A DNA stretch of 64,000 nt from Vreelandella zhaodongensis. Its GTDB lineage: Bacteria > Pseudomonadota > Gammaproteobacteria > Pseudomonadales > Halomonadaceae. A program made the position numbers and the translations under genes. Location: NCBI RefSeq assembly GCF_013415115.1, contig NZ_JACCDD010000011.1, positions 16,571-80,570 on the forward strand, read 5' to 3'. Shown here piece by piece: positions 36,782 to 48,189 of the stretch (positions are counted from its first letter, which is position 1; each line of letters begins with the position of its first letter). The notes under the pieces were generated by a model that did not search any database, had not been told where the DNA came from, and saw only the letters and a program-made list of their open reading frames with translations.

Positions 36782-37336
36782 CTACTCAGCGAACTGTGCA
36801 GAATGTTGCTGCCACCACTGACGCGCGATGCGTACATTTTCAGCATTCGCCGCTGGGTCTAGCACGGCGGGTAGCTGTACATAGTCACCCCGAGTTCTCA
36901 CCATTAGAAGCGGATCTTGAGTAGCCAGCTGAAGCGCATAGAGGGCTAACATCAATTCATAGTCATCGGTTGTATTTAAACGTGTAAACAGTAAAGGCAC
37001 CGCAGGTAAGCCAATTTCGCCTAGCCGCTCAGCCGCAATGTACCACGTGCGCGGATTATCCCTGTCACCATAGCGGGATACAAAACGCCTGTCTGCCAGG
37101 CGACTCACGTAGTAAGCTGCTTTCTCTTCAGGGCTAGTTAACAGTGGAGGCACCCAATCCGTGACGAACTCACCATCAATATGGCTAGTTTGTGCACCTA
37201 ATGACACCTGGGGAGCCGAGGTATCAGCAGCAGAACTCGAGGTGTCAGGTGATATTGATTGACCTGCGCAGCCTGCGATCACCATTATCAATGTGCATGA
37301 CCCAATTAACACAGCAAGCTTGGCTTGTTGCTTCAT
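36782..37336 (-). CDS. lipoprotein of unknown function
   Basis: A 184-residue protein with a clear lipoprotein signal (lipobox VIAGC, Cys at about residue 23), a Ser-rich linker, and a helical domain with HEAT-like spacing (RLGEIGLPAVPLLFTRLN, then YELMLALYALQLATQ). I do not know the family. It sits 29 bp after the DUF393 gene in the same direction and is probably cotranscribed with it. Confidence 0.8.
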   Translation of the reverse strand: MKQQAKLAVLIGSCTLIMVIAGCAGQSISPDTSSSAADTSAPQVSLGAQTSHIDGEFVTDWVPPLLTSPEEKAAYYVSRLADRRFVSRYGDRDNPRTWYIAAERLGEIGLPAVPLLFTRLNTTDDYELMLALYALQLATQDPLLMVRTRGDYVQLPAVLDPAANAENVRIARQWWQQHSAQFAE

Positions 37337-37365
37337 CTTTAAATTCCTTCTTTAAATGCCCAGCC

Positions 37366-37740
37366 CTATTCAGACCAACGCCCTTCCCGCTTAAGGCGTT
37401 GTTTTACCCAACGATCATAATACCAGCGTAACGCGCCTTTGATGCCCGGTAAGCCTATTAACCACGCTAGCGGTCGGAAAATAGGTATATGCGACATTAG
37501 CAGGCGGTAGGCATCTATTCCTTCGATGATTTGACCATCGGACTTTTCGATATGCAGCGAGCGCAGAGCCGCTTCTGGCGCTACCCCTTTGTCTCGTAAT
37601 AGCTGTTGATGCTCAGTAACATCACACCACACAATGGCATGACCACGCTTGCCAGCCCAACGCTCAAAACGGCGACGATCCTTGCGACAGCCAGGGCAAA
37701 CTGCATCGTAAAAAACGTTGATCGGGCTGTTATCAGACAT
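37366..37740 (-). CDS. DUF393 thiol-oxidoreductase-like protein
   Basis: A 124-residue member of the DUF393 family, usually called the DCC family after its motif. Here the motif is YDAVCPGCRKDRR, a CXXC of thioredoxin style in place of the usual DxxCxxC. The tail FRPLAWLIGLPGIKGALRWYY may touch the membrane. Redox activity is likely but not shown for the family. It is divergent from the flavodoxin-like gene. Confidence 0.85.
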   Translation of the reverse strand: MSDNSPINVFYDAVCPGCRKDRRRFERWAGKRGHAIVWCDVTEHQQLLRDKGVAPEAALRSLHIEKSDGQIIEGIDAYRLLMSHIPIFRPLAWLIGLPGIKGALRWYYDRWVKQRLKREGRWSE

Positions 37741-37812
37741 ATAGGCTCTCGTTAAGGCTGTACTTAATAGTGTGGCACTTCCGCTATGCGACGCAACTCA
37801 GCAGGCTTTACC

Positions 37813-38274
37813 ATGAAACGTCTACTCATCATTGCACACGCGCCTTCTAAAAATACCCAAACAATGTTCGAGGCCGTTATCAAGGGCGCTTCTCATCCCG
37901 ACATAGAAAATGTGGCAGTGTCCTCTCTCACCCCGCTTGAAACACACCCCGACGACATTAACGCCGCCGATGCCATCATTTTAGGTACAACGGAAAATTT
38001 AGGATACATGGCAGGCTTGATGAAGGATGTCTTCGACCGGTGCTATTACCCATGCCTGGATAAAAACGAGGGTCTGCCGTTTGCTTTTTATATCCGAGCT
38101 GGCCACGATGGAACCGGCACCCGGCGAGCGATTGAGAGTATTACCAAGGGGTTACGTTGGAGATTGGTGCAAGACCCACTTATCTGTAAGGGGGATTTCC
38201 AAACAGGGTTCATTGGGCAATGCGAGGAGTTAGGGCTGTCGATGGCCGCTAGCCTGGAAGCAGGTATCATCTGA
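37813..38274 (+). CDS. flavodoxin-like NAD(P)H-dependent FMN protein
   Basis: A 153-residue flavodoxin-fold protein. MKRLLIIAHAPSKNTQTM gives the phosphate-binding loop, LGTTENLGYMAGLMKDVFDR the second flavin loop, and FYIRAGHDGTG the third. It may be an electron carrier or small quinone reductase. I chose the ATG at 37813 over an upstream one at 37786, as the flavodoxin fold begins there. Confidence 0.85.
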   Translation: MKRLLIIAHAPSKNTQTMFEAVIKGASHPDIENVAVSSLTPLETHPDDINAADAIILGTTENLGYMAGLMKDVFDRCYYPCLDKNEGLPFAFYIRAGHDGTGTRRAIESITKGLRWRLVQDPLICKGDFQTGFIGQCEELGLSMAASLEAGII

Positions 38275-38423
38275 TGTGAGTAGTCGCGAAAAATCACATT
38301 GTATAACGCTGTTAAGCCTGCCTTACTGTAAAGAAACTTGTCGCGCCGGTTTTCATAGAGGCATCTGCCCACGACGCCCGTCGCCCTTGCTATAACTCAA
38401 CGCATGTATTTCAGGTAGCCATT

Positions 38424-39512
38424 ATGCATAAAGTCATCGCTTTTTATGACGATCGCGTACTTGACCACGAGCCTAATATCGACGCAGATTTTTTACCCGA
38501 GCGAATTGATAAACGCATTCGACACCTGTTGGCAGGGCTACCTATTCCGTGGAAATACCCCGAGCATCCCGGTCGCTTACAAGCTATTCAACAACTGCTT
38601 GAGAAAGCGCCGATTGATGGCCTTCGGATTGAAGGAGGCAAGGCAGCAACCCACGATCAGCTAGCCCGCGTTCACACCACCTCTTATCTCAGCGATATCT
38701 TTAGCCTGCGCGGAAAAAACGCATGGCTGGATGTGGATACTACAGCGGTATCACCAGGTAGCATTGACGCGGCAGAAGTCGCCGCAGGCACGGCGATTGC
38801 CGCCGTAGAAGCCGTTATGGATAAACGCACCCAAAGTGCGTTTGCGCTCATTAGACCGCCTGGCCACCATGCAGAACCCGTTCGCGCCCGAGGGTTTTGC
38901 TTATTCAACAATGTTGCGGTAGCTGCCGCCCATGCGCGCAGTGCCCTAGGCTGTGAAAGAGTACTGATTATTGATTGGGATGCCCATCACGGTAACGGCA
39001 CACAGGATATCTTTTGGGCCGACCCCGATGTGATGTTTTTTGACATACACCGCGCAGCCCCCTTCTACCCTGGCTCAGGCCATCTCGAAGAGGTCGGCGC
39101 TGGTTTGGGAGAAGGCACCACCATCAATGTACCGCTGCCTGCTGGGGCTGGCGATGAGGCGTATCTCAAGGCGTTTCGTGACATTTTGGCACCAGCTGCC
39201 CAATGGTTTAAGCCGGATATTATTCTAGTCTCAGCGGGTTTTGATCCACACTGGCACGATTTAGCGCTCAACGTTTCTTATGAGGGCTTTGGCGCCCTGA
39301 CGGGTTTCTTACAACAGTTAGCCGAGCAACACTGCGAGGGGCGCTTAGTGTTCGTTTTAGAGGGAGGCTATAACCTGGAATCGCTAGCCAACGGTACCCG
39401 AGCGGTGCTTTCGGTACTCGCGGGAAATAGCGTTCCAGTGCCTGATACCTGCGGTATCGCAGAAGTCCAAACAGCGGCTGACTTTCATCGCAGTGCGTTT
39501 CAAACCAGCTAG
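38424..39512 (+). CDS. histone-deacetylase-like amidohydrolase
   Basis: A zinc-dependent deacetylase of the acetoin-utilisation/HDAH family, 362 residues. Zinc ligands and catalytic residues are visible in RPPGHHAEP, IDWDAHHGNGTQDIF and VSAGFDPHWHD, and the GGYNLE loop is near the end. Bacterial members act on acetylpolyamines or acetylated small molecules; the substrate here is unknown. It stands alone and is closed by a terminator shared with fadA. Confidence 0.93.
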   Translation: MHKVIAFYDDRVLDHEPNIDADFLPERIDKRIRHLLAGLPIPWKYPEHPGRLQAIQQLLEKAPIDGLRIEGGKAATHDQLARVHTTSYLSDIFSLRGKNAWLDVDTTAVSPGSIDAAEVAAGTAIAAVEAVMDKRTQSAFALIRPPGHHAEPVRARGFCLFNNVAVAAAHARSALGCERVLIIDWDAHHGNGTQDIFWADPDVMFFDIHRAAPFYPGSGHLEEVGAGLGEGTTINVPLPAGAGDEAYLKAFRDILAPAAQWFKPDIILVSAGFDPHWHDLALNVSYEGFGALTGFLQQLAEQHCEGRLVFVLEGGYNLESLANGTRAVLSVLAGNSVPVPDTCGIAEVQTAADFHRSAFQTS

Positions 39513-39523
39513 AGCACTGCCAT

Positions 39524-39552
39524 AAAAAACGGCACCGCGTGGGTGCCGTTTT
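39524..39552. terminator. bidirectional terminator between the amidohydrolase and fadA
   Basis: A-run, 8-bp stem ACGGCACC/GGTGCCGT (39529-39536 and 39542-39549) and T-run. It sits between two converging genes. Confidence 0.88.
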
Positions 39553-39569
39553 ATTGGTAAGCGCTGTGT

Positions 39570-40751
<1,182 letters not shown>

Positions 40752-40771
40752 CTATCTCCTATACGTGGTGG

Positions 40772-42946
40772 TTAGGCCTGAGAGCCAGAATAAAACTGCT
40801 CGTTATTTTGAGCCATCTGACGCAGTTTCTCAGTGGGCGCGTAAAGCGGGCCTAACTCATCCGCAAGGTTTTCGGCTAGCTTTACGAACTCGGCGACGCC
40901 CATCGCGTCAATGTAGCGCAGTGCGCCACCGCGGAAGGGAGGGAAACCAATGCCGTAGATCAGCGCCATATCGGCCTCAGCGGGGGTCTCCACGATGCCA
41001 TCTTCAAGGCAACGAACCGTTTCCAGGCAAAGCGGTACCATCATGCGAGCAATAATATCTTCGTCGGAAAACTCTTTCTGCTCTTTGACGACGTCTTTCA
41101 CCAGCGCGTAGGCTTGCTCGTCGGTAACTTTCTTAGGTTTGCCTTTCTTATCTTCTTCGTAAGCGTAGAAGCCCTTATCGTTCTTCTGGCCCAGGCGCTT
41201 GTTGTCATACATCACCTGGATAGCGGTTTTACCGTCACGCGCCATACGATCAGGGAAACCTTCTGCCATCACTTCGTTAGCGTGTACCGCAGTATCAAGA
41301 CCGACTACGTCCAGCAGATAGGCAGGGCCCATAGGCCAGCCAAACTTTTCCATCACTTTGTCAACGCGTTGGAAATCAGCGCCCTGCTCAACCAGGAAGC
41401 TAAAGCCGCCAAAGTAAGGGAACAATACGCGGTTAACCAGGAAGCCGGGGCAGTCGTTCACAACGATCGGGGTTTTGCCCATCGCACGTGCGTAGGCAAC
41501 TGTTGCGGCCACCGCCGCATCTGAGGTCTTCTCGCCACGAATAACTTCCACCAGCGGCATACGGTGCACAGGGTTGAAAAAGTGCATACCGCAGAAGTTT
41601 TCAGGACGCTTAAGATTCTTAGCCAAGCGATTAATAGAAATCGTCGAGGTGTTAGAGGTGAGGATGGTGTTTTCACTCACCATGCCTTCCACTTCTGTCA
41701 GCACGGCGTCTTTGACCTTGGGATTTTCAACCACCGCCTCGACCACTAGGTCGACGTTGTCGAAGTCACCGTAAGAGAGCGTGGGGCGAATGTTGGTCAG
41801 CTTTTCGGCCATCTGCTCGGTCGTCAGCTTTTTACGCTCTACTTGCTTGGAGAACAGCTTACGCGCTTCTTTCAGGCCCAGCTCAATGGCTTCCTCATTG
41901 ATATCTTTCATTACAATGGGCGTGCCTTTGCTGGCGCTCTGGTAGGCGATCCCCCCCCCCATAATGCCTGCACCCAGCACAGCGGTCTGCTTAACTGGCT
42001 GCGACTGCTTCTCGTATTTGCTGCCTTTTTTCTTCACGACTTGGTCGTTAAGGAACAGGCCAACCAAGTTAAAGGCAACGCTGCTGAGTGCGAGCTTGGC
42101 AAATGCTTTTGCTTCAATCGTCTGGGCACGGGCACGCGTCTCGCCAGCGCCTTTCTGGATCACTTTGATCGACTCTACCGGCGCTGGGTAGTGAGGGCCG
42201 GCCTTGCCAGCGACAAACCCTTTAGCGGTTTCAAACGCCATCATTTGCTCAATGGCGTTGAGGTTAAGCGGCGCTTTCTTCTCTTCACGGCGTGCCTGGT
42301 AATCAAGCTCACCGGCATTGGCGCGGTCTAACATATCCAGCGCAGCTTCTTCAAGAAGCTCGTGGCTTACAACCGCATCGACTGCGCCGACTTTAAGTGC
42401 TGCATTAGCACGATTTTCAGTGCCACCGGCAATCCACTCGATCGCATTATCCGCACCAATCAAGCGAGGTAAACGGACACAACCGCCCCAACCTGGCAGA
42501 ATGCCCAGCTTGGTTTCTGGTAAGCCAATTTTGGCCTTTTCACTCATTACACGAAAATCAGTGGTTAGCAGTACTTCACAACCGCCGCCCAAGGCTAACC
42601 CGTTAATAGCCGTCACCGTGGGGAAAGGCAGATCTTCAATCGCGTTGAAGATGTCATGAACCTTGAGGTTCATTTCGACTAAGTACTCTTCGCCTTTATC
42701 GAAAAGGCTATGAAATTCGGTGATATCAGCACCGACGATAAACGCATCTTTGCCACTGCTAATTACCAATCCCTGCAGGCCGCTTTCAGATTGAAGCGCT
42801 TTTACGGCCTCGCCCAGCTCTGCCACTACGGCGCTGGACAGCTTATTAACAGACTCATCTTTCAGGTCGAAAGTGAGCTTAGCGATGTCATTGCCACCTT
42901 GGGTGTCACGACGCTCCACCGTGATGGCATTGCCTTGATAGATCAT
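40772..42946 (-). CDS. fadB: fatty acid oxidation complex alpha subunit FadB
   Basis: Enoyl-CoA hydratase and 3-hydroxyacyl-CoA dehydrogenase in one chain of 724 residues. The hydratase half has [14 protein letters not shown] and [13 protein letters not shown]. The dehydrogenase half has [17 protein letters not shown] (NAD site), TSNTSTISI and [18 protein letters not shown]. The NAD motif is coded by an uninterrupted run of ten G (41951-41960), a slippery tract. I chose the ATG at 42946 with GGAGAG upstream; a longer frame from 43000 adds a non-conserved leader. Confidence 0.97.
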   Translation of the reverse strand: MIYQGNAITVERRDTQGGNDIAKLTFDLKDESVNKLSSAVVAELGEAVKALQSESGLQGLVISSGKDAFIVGADITEFHSLFDKGEEYLVEMNLKVHDIFNAIEDLPFPTVTAINGLALGGGCEVLLTTDFRVMSEKAKIGLPETKLGILPGWGGCVRLPRLIGADNAIEWIAGGTENRANAALKVGAVDAVVSHELLEEAALDMLDRANAGELDYQARREEKKAPLNLNAIEQMMAFETAKGFVAGKAGPHYPAPVESIKVIQKGAGETRARAQTIEAKAFAKLALSSVAFNLVGLFLNDQVVKKKGSKYEKQSQPVKQTAVLGAGIMGGGIAYQSASKGTPIVMKDINEEAIELGLKEARKLFSKQVERKKLTTEQMAEKLTNIRPTLSYGDFDNVDLVVEAVVENPKVKDAVLTEVEGMVSENTILTSNTSTISINRLAKNLKRPENFCGMHFFNPVHRMPLVEVIRGEKTSDAAVAATVAYARAMGKTPIVVNDCPGFLVNRVLFPYFGGFSFLVEQGADFQRVDKVMEKFGWPMGPAYLLDVVGLDTAVHANEVMAEGFPDRMARDGKTAIQVMYDNKRLGQKNDKGFYAYEEDKKGKPKKVTDEQAYALVKDVVKEQKEFSDEDIIARMMVPLCLETVRCLEDGIVETPAEADMALIYGIGFPPFRGGALRYIDAMGVAEFVKLAENLADELGPLYAPTEKLRQMAQNNEQFYSGSQA

Positions 42947-43226
42947 CCGCGCTCTCTCCACAAGTTCGGGCAGGCACCCTACAGCGGGGCCGCCACGCAT
43001 TTCATACGGTCGTTTGATTGCTTAAGCTTGGTTGAGATATAGCAGAACGTCAAGCCCTGACTTTTGGCTAATGCGTTTATCTCTTGAACGAACTTACAAG
43101 ATTGAACTTACAACAGAGTCACAGTTCCCACATTTCTTGCGTTTTTTAAAGGCATAGTAGGTTACACATCGACTTTACCGATAAACCCAACGATCATGCT
43201 GTTTCCATTTATGAGCCAACACCATC

Positions 43227-44384
43227 ATGGGTAATTTGCTTACTGTCGCTCGTATCACGGCCCTGCAAGCACGAATCGAACGCACTGTAGAGCGCTTTAA
43301 GCCTTGGAGCTGGCTCTGGCCACCCCTGGCATTCGCTGCCGGGCTGGGTAGTTTTTTTCTGGTCGACCGTCAGCAATGGCTAGGTGCTGCGTTGGCACTT
43401 GGGCTAGTAGTTGCCTGGCTACTGCTATTGTTTGAGAGTGTCATTAGCCGCTGGCTATCGCGCCATGACTACCCCACTCTTCCCAAGGGCGTTACCTCGT
43501 TTATCGCCCAGATGATTCACCAGGAAACCCTATTCTTTACACTGCCGTTCATTTTGATTACCACTGTGTGGAACAGCGGACAAATACTGTTTGCCATCGT
43601 CGTGCTCGGAATGGCTGCGCTATCGATTATTGACCCGCTCTACTACAAGCTTGCTGGACGCTGGCGGAGTCTCTATTTTATTTTTCACGCTCAATGCGTC
43701 TTTTTAGTGCTGTTAGTGATCCTACCGATCATGCTGCACCTCACTACGCGTCAAAGTTTACTGCTGGCACTGGTATTAATGGCGCTAGTGGCACTGCCCA
43801 GTTTTTGGCAACACGTTAAAAAGCGCTCGTTGGCGCGCTGGCTGGGTTTTTTCGCACTGACGTTACTGCTGGCATATGCCGCATGGATAGGACGTATCTG
43901 GGTTCCTCCTGCGAGTTTGTGGATGACGAGTAGCGCGCTATCACCAGCTCTCAACATCCAGAACCGAGAACCACAAGGCTCTATTGCTCTTACCCCAGAT
44001 ACATTGCTTAGCAACGGGTTATACGTCTACACCGCGATACGCGCACCACGTGGTTTAAGCGAAACGATCTATCATGTCTGGCACCATAACGGTGACAGTA
44101 TCGATATGATTGAATTGGCGATAAACGGCGGTCGGGAACAAGGTTACCGTGCGTGGAGTCATAAGCAGAATTTTCCTGATGACCCAGCGGGTGAATGGCG
44201 AATTGATATTATGACCGATGGCGGGCAACGTCTCGGGCTAATCAGGTTTACCGTTTCAGACGATATTGACGAGGCAACCGTTGCTGATAGCCGCATTCAG
44301 CCTAGCGGCTTGAGCGCCCTTAACTTACGCCGTTTTGTTCCGGGCGGAAGCAGCTTGGAAAACGATGCATCAACGGTGGAATAA
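43227..44384 (+). CDS. DUF5924/DUF2914 membrane protein
   Basis: A 385-residue protein with about nine membrane helices in the first 230 residues and a periplasmic domain of about 120 residues. The soluble domain has LYVYTAIRAPRGLSETIYHVWHHNG and GEWRIDIMTDGGQRLG, typical of DUF2914. No activity is known for the family. No clear ribosome site precedes the ATG, so a start a few codons away remains possible. The 280-bp gap upstream, back to fadB, shows no further gene. Confidence 0.8.
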   Translation: MGNLLTVARITALQARIERTVERFKPWSWLWPPLAFAAGLGSFFLVDRQQWLGAALALGLVVAWLLLLFESVISRWLSRHDYPTLPKGVTSFIAQMIHQETLFFTLPFILITTVWNSGQILFAIVVLGMAALSIIDPLYYKLAGRWRSLYFIFHAQCVFLVLLVILPIMLHLTTRQSLLLALVLMALVALPSFWQHVKKRSLARWLGFFALTLLLAYAAWIGRIWVPPASLWMTSSALSPALNIQNREPQGSIALTPDTLLSNGLYVYTAIRAPRGLSETIYHVWHHNGDSIDMIELAINGGREQGYRAWSHKQNFPDDPAGEWRIDIMTDGGQRLGLIRFTVSDDIDEATVADSRIQPSGLSALNLRRFVPGGSSLENDASTVE

Positions 44385-44455
44385 CAGAACGTCTTGCATT
44401 CAGCAGCGCGGCTTATGACAATTCGTCTACTCACACTTTTCGGTAGCTAGCACTT

Positions 44456-44914
44456 ATGGCTTCATCAATTGGTTTTCGCATCGCACGCCTGCCCCATTTA
44501 TGGCGTTCTATTATCGACCGTAGGCTTGCCCCATTAGGATTAACGCAAACGCGCTGGGTAACGCTTTACCATCTGTGGAAGCTGGGCGAGGGGAACCCTC
44601 AGTGTGAACTTGCTAGGGCAATTGGCGTAGAAGCCCCGTCATTGGTGCGAACACTTGGGCAGCTCGAAGCACAAGGGTTAGTTGAACGACGCGCCTGTGA
44701 TAACGACCGCCGGAGCAAGCGTATCTTCCTAACACCGGCAGCTATGCCACTGCTTGAGCAAATTGACAACGTTGTTCAAGCCGCTCGGAAAGAGATGCTC
44801 GTTGGGCTAAGTGAAGGTGACTTAGAGCAGCTCGATAAGTGGTTAGCGCTAATCGAATCTAATGGGCTTGCCATTCAGTCGAAAGACCAGGAAGGCCCTG
44901 CCGCAACAGTATAA
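44456..44914 (+). CDS. MarR/SlyA-type regulator
   Basis: A 152-residue winged-helix regulator. LGLTQTRWVTLYHLWKLG opens the family core, CELARAIGVEAPSLVRTLGQLEAQGLV is the recognition helix region, and DNDRRSKRIFLTPAA is the wing. This text is close to SlyA. The target is unknown; it is 71 bp after the DUF5924 gene and meets the next gene stop to stop without a gap. Confidence 0.9.
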   Translation: MASSIGFRIARLPHLWRSIIDRRLAPLGLTQTRWVTLYHLWKLGEGNPQCELARAIGVEAPSLVRTLGQLEAQGLVERRACDNDRRSKRIFLTPAAMPLLEQIDNVVQAARKEMLVGLSEGDLEQLDKWLALIESNGLAIQSKDQEGPAATV

Positions 44915-45457
44915 TCACTTCCGCCCTGCCGCCTCGCCTCCTCCCGCAAATGGTTTGGCGACAGGGCGATCTGACACCCCCTCAAGCGCTCCTTTCAACT
45001 GCTGAAAGTCCGCCACATAGGTAGAAAACCTGTCGGCGTTTTGTGATTCCCACCACCATAGCGTTAACGAATAGGGCGTTGATTCAATCACCAGTGCATC
45101 TTGTGGAAGACGCTCTAATAAGGCTTTCAATGTAACACCGGCCTTTTCAGGCAAAGGCCTCAACGGCGCGATTCGCCAGCGCCACCCAGAATGATATAAC
45201 TCCAGTGCATCGCTCGCATTGGTATCTCTCACTAACACAAAATCAGGCCCAGGAGCCTGTTGCGGGTAGTGCCAGCGATACGCGGGCATGGTGCCACGGA
45301 AATGATGCAGAGGCGGTTTTTCCATCTTAATCGTTACCCCCTGCTTTCTGGCACTTGAGCGCAATGCCATTTGGCGCTTCTGCTGAGGGCTAGGTTTAAG
45401 CCACATCACTGGCGCAATCACGAACATCAGAATAAAAACAATAATAAGCCATTCCAT
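44915..45457 (-). CDS. membrane-anchored protein of unknown function
   Basis: A 180-residue protein with a single N-terminal helix (about residues 3-20) and a soluble domain rich in aromatic residues (YRWHYP, WRWRIAPL, LTLWWWESQ). It resembles proteins sometimes labelled YajC-like in Pseudomonas, but the similarity to true YajC seems limited to the N-terminal helix. Its stop abuts that of the MarR gene directly. Confidence 0.7.
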   Translation of the reverse strand: MEWLIIVFILMFVIAPVMWLKPSPQQKRQMALRSSARKQGVTIKMEKPPLHHFRGTMPAYRWHYPQQAPGPDFVLVRDTNASDALELYHSGWRWRIAPLRPLPEKAGVTLKALLERLPQDALVIESTPYSLTLWWWESQNADRFSTYVADFQQLKGALEGVSDRPVAKPFAGGGEAAGRK

Positions 45458-45611
45458 CTAGGCATCACTCCTGATCGTAAGCACGGGTCATCAAATAGGG
45501 TCAACTTAAAAAAGCCTGACATAGATCGTTGTTAAGATTGCGCTTGAAGCCTAAAGTGAAGATCATCTAACAAAGCGTTTTCTTTACTAATTGTCGCTAA
45601 GGAGATAGGCC

Positions 45612-46064
45612 ATGAGCTATCACCACATCCTAGTTGCTGTTGATCTAACCAAAGACTCTCATAAGGTCTTAGAGCGCGCAGTAGCCATTGCTGAGCGCAA
45701 TAATGGTGCCAAAATTTCTATCATGCACACCCTGGAGCCATTAGGATTCGCTTACGGCGGCGACATTCCTATGGACCTGACCAGTATCCAAGATCAACTG
45801 GACGACCACGCGAAAAAACGTCTAGCTGAAATTGCCGCTCCTCACGTAGATGCCGCTGAACAACATGTCGTGGTCGGCATGCCAGACACTGAAATTCATC
45901 GCTTTGCAGAAGAGCACGACGTTGATCTCATTGTAGTGGGTTCCCATGGTCGCCATGGTTTTGCCCTGCTGCTTGGCTCGACATCGACCGGCGTATTACA
46001 CGGCGCTAAGTGCGACGTTCTGGCCGTTAGAGTAGGTAAAAAAGGCGAAGAGAGCGACGAGTAA
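45612..46064 (+). CDS. universal stress protein (UspA family)
   Basis: A 150-residue cytoplasmic stress protein. HHILVAVDLTKDSHKVLERA begins the fold, and the ATP-binding loop is GSHGRHGFALLLGSTSTGVLHGAKCDVLAVR, which carries the G-2X-G-9X-G(S/T) pattern. The ribosome site AAGGAGA precedes the ATG. A GC-rich hairpin at 46073-46095 separates it from the converging uup gene. Confidence 0.95.
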   Translation: MSYHHILVAVDLTKDSHKVLERAVAIAERNNGAKISIMHTLEPLGFAYGGDIPMDLTSIQDQLDDHAKKRLAEIAAPHVDAAEQHVVVGMPDTEIHRFAEEHDVDLIVVGSHGRHGFALLLGSTSTGVLHGAKCDVLAVRVGKKGEESDE

Positions 46065-46072
46065 GTCGTGAA

Positions 46073-46095
46073 GAAGGCACCCTAGGGGTGCCTTC
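46073..46095. terminator. hairpin between usp and uup
   Basis: A 10-bp perfect stem GAAGGCACCC/GGGTGCCTTC with a 3-base loop lies between two converging genes. There is no clear T-run, so termination would be weak in either direction. Confidence 0.5.
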
Positions 46096-46113
46096 ATGCA
46101 GTTGAGATCGCAA

Positions 46114-48036
46114 CTACTCTCCGTTAGCCATCGCTTCCAGCTCCATCCAACGCTCCATTGCTTCTTCAAGCGTTTTCTGTACTTTTTCCAACATTTGCAG
46201 TTTGGCGGTAACCGTTGTCGCTTCTTGCTGATAAAACGCGGGATCACCAATCTCTTTCTCTAACGCTTCGATTTCACTCTCAAGGCGCTCAATCTGTGCA
46301 GGCAAGGCGTCTAATTCCCGCTGCACTTTGTAAGAGAGCTTAACGGCTTTCTTGGCGGGCTCTGCAACCGGCTTCTCAGGCGTTTTCTCAGCCGCAACAC
46401 TGGTCGGCTCAGTATTCTGGCGGGCAGCCCCTTCCCATGGAGCAGGCGGTAATTTTCCCCCTTGACGAATCCAATCCGTGTAGCCACCCACGTACTCACG
46501 CACACAACCCTCGCCTTCAAAGGCCAGCATGCTGGTCACGACGTTATCCATAAACGTCCTGTCGTGGGAGACCAGTAGCAGGGTGCCATCAAAGTCCAGC
46601 AGTAGCTCTTCAAGCAGTTCCAGGGTTTCCATGTCCAAGTCGTTGGTAGGCTCATCCAGCACCAGTACGTTGGCAGGCTGGGTAAACAGCTTGGCTAACA
46701 ACAGACGGTTGGATTCACCGCCGGAAAGTGCTTTTACCGGCTGTCGAACGCGGTCAGGGGTGAATAGGAAATCCTGAAGATAACTCATCACGTGGCGATC
46801 TTTTCCGCCAACGGTTACCCGGTCGCTGCCTTGGGCAACGTTGTCGTAGACGGTTTTTTCCAGCTCCAAGCCTGCGCGTAGCTGATCGAAGTAAGCAACC
46901 TTCAAATTGGTACCCAGCTGAACACTACCTTCCGTTGGGGCAAGCTCACCTAGCAAGATTTTCAGCAGCGTGGTTTTACCGGCACCATTGCGGCCAAGGA
47001 ATCCGATACGATCGCCACGCATCACTTCAAGGTTCACATTACGCAAAATGACATCATTGCCAAAGCGCTGTGTCACACCTTTCAGCTCAACGACACGCTT
47101 GCCGGTACGCTCACCGCTATCGACGTTGAGGTTGGCAGTGCCCTGACGCTCACGGCGCTGGCTGCGCTCCAAACGCATCTGCTCAAGCTCACGCACACGT
47201 CCTTCGTTGCGGGTACGCCGCGCCTTAACACCTTGACGAATCCAGATTTCTTCCTGGGCCAGTTTTTTATCGAACAGCGCATGTTCACGAGCTTCCACTT
47301 CCAGCTCGTGCTGCTTACGCTCTTGATACTCGGCGTAGTTACCGGGATAACGGCCAAGCTTGCCTCGGTCTAATTCAAGAATCGTGGTGGCCAGTTTAGA
47401 TAAGAAGGCACGATCGTGGGTAATCAGTAATACCGCGCCATTAAAGGCCAGGAGCTGCTCTTCCAACCAAGCAATCGTGTCTAGATCAAGATGGTTGGTA
47501 GGCTCATCAAGAAGCAGTAAGTCAGGCTCTGAAACTAGTGCTCGCGCCAGTGCAACACGACGGCGCCAGCCACCAGAAAGCGCGCTCATTTCAGCTTCAG
47601 GGGGTAACCCTAAACGGGTGAGTACGACATCAATGCTCTGATGGAAAGACCAGCCGTCGATGGCTTCGATGCGGGTTTGCAACTTGGCCATGCGATTCAT
47701 ATCGGGGTCGGGGTCATTGATCAGGTGCTGGTATTCAGATAGCAGCTCCCCCGCTTCCGGCAGCCCCTGAGCGACCATATCAAAAATCGTCATGCCTGAG
47801 GAGGATTCAGGCAGCTCCTGGGACAATACGCCGATTTTCAAGCCCGGCGCACGCCAAATGGAGCCATCATCGGCATGAATATCGCCAGCCACTAGTTTTA
47901 ATAGCGTTGATTTACCGGTGCCGTTGCGCCCGACTAGCGCCAGCCGCTCGCCTTTTTCAACCGTTAGGTCGGCGCGGTTAAGTAGTACTTGGGTGCCGTA
48001 AGCGAGTTGCAGCTGTTCGAGTCGTAACAAGGTCAC
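46114..48036 (-). CDS. uup: ABC-F ATPase Uup
   Basis: A soluble protein of 640 residues with two ABC domains (Walker A GRNGTGKST and GRNGAGKTT; signatures LSGGWRRRVALARAL and LSGGESNRLLLAKLF) and a C-terminal coiled coil (about residues 565-640). There are no membrane helices. Uup acts on ribosomes or branched DNA and affects precise transposon excision in E. coli. The C-terminal coiled coil separates Uup from the other ABC-F types. Confidence 0.95.
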   Translation of the reverse strand: MTLLRLEQLQLAYGTQVLLNRADLTVEKGERLALVGRNGTGKSTLLKLVAGDIHADDGSIWRAPGLKIGVLSQELPESSSGMTIFDMVAQGLPEAGELLSEYQHLINDPDPDMNRMAKLQTRIEAIDGWSFHQSIDVVLTRLGLPPEAEMSALSGGWRRRVALARALVSEPDLLLLDEPTNHLDLDTIAWLEEQLLAFNGAVLLITHDRAFLSKLATTILELDRGKLGRYPGNYAEYQERKQHELEVEAREHALFDKKLAQEEIWIRQGVKARRTRNEGRVRELEQMRLERSQRRERQGTANLNVDSGERTGKRVVELKGVTQRFGNDVILRNVNLEVMRGDRIGFLGRNGAGKTTLLKILLGELAPTEGSVQLGTNLKVAYFDQLRAGLELEKTVYDNVAQGSDRVTVGGKDRHVMSYLQDFLFTPDRVRQPVKALSGGESNRLLLAKLFTQPANVLVLDEPTNDLDMETLELLEELLLDFDGTLLLVSHDRTFMDNVVTSMLAFEGEGCVREYVGGYTDWIRQGGKLPPAPWEGAARQNTEPTSVAAEKTPEKPVAEPAKKAVKLSYKVQRELDALPAQIERLESEIEALEKEIGDPAFYQQEATTVTAKLQMLEKVQKTLEEAMERWMELEAMANGE

Positions 48037-48189
48037 GCAGTGTCCTCCTTCGTCATAAGGCGCACAGTGTAACGCATGCGCTCGCGTTAAGGAGACCCCT
48101 TATAGAGCCAAACGACACATCGTGCTACCGTCTTGTCATCACGTAATAATAACAAGGTAGCGCCAAGCTACCCGTTTAAGGCTGAAATC

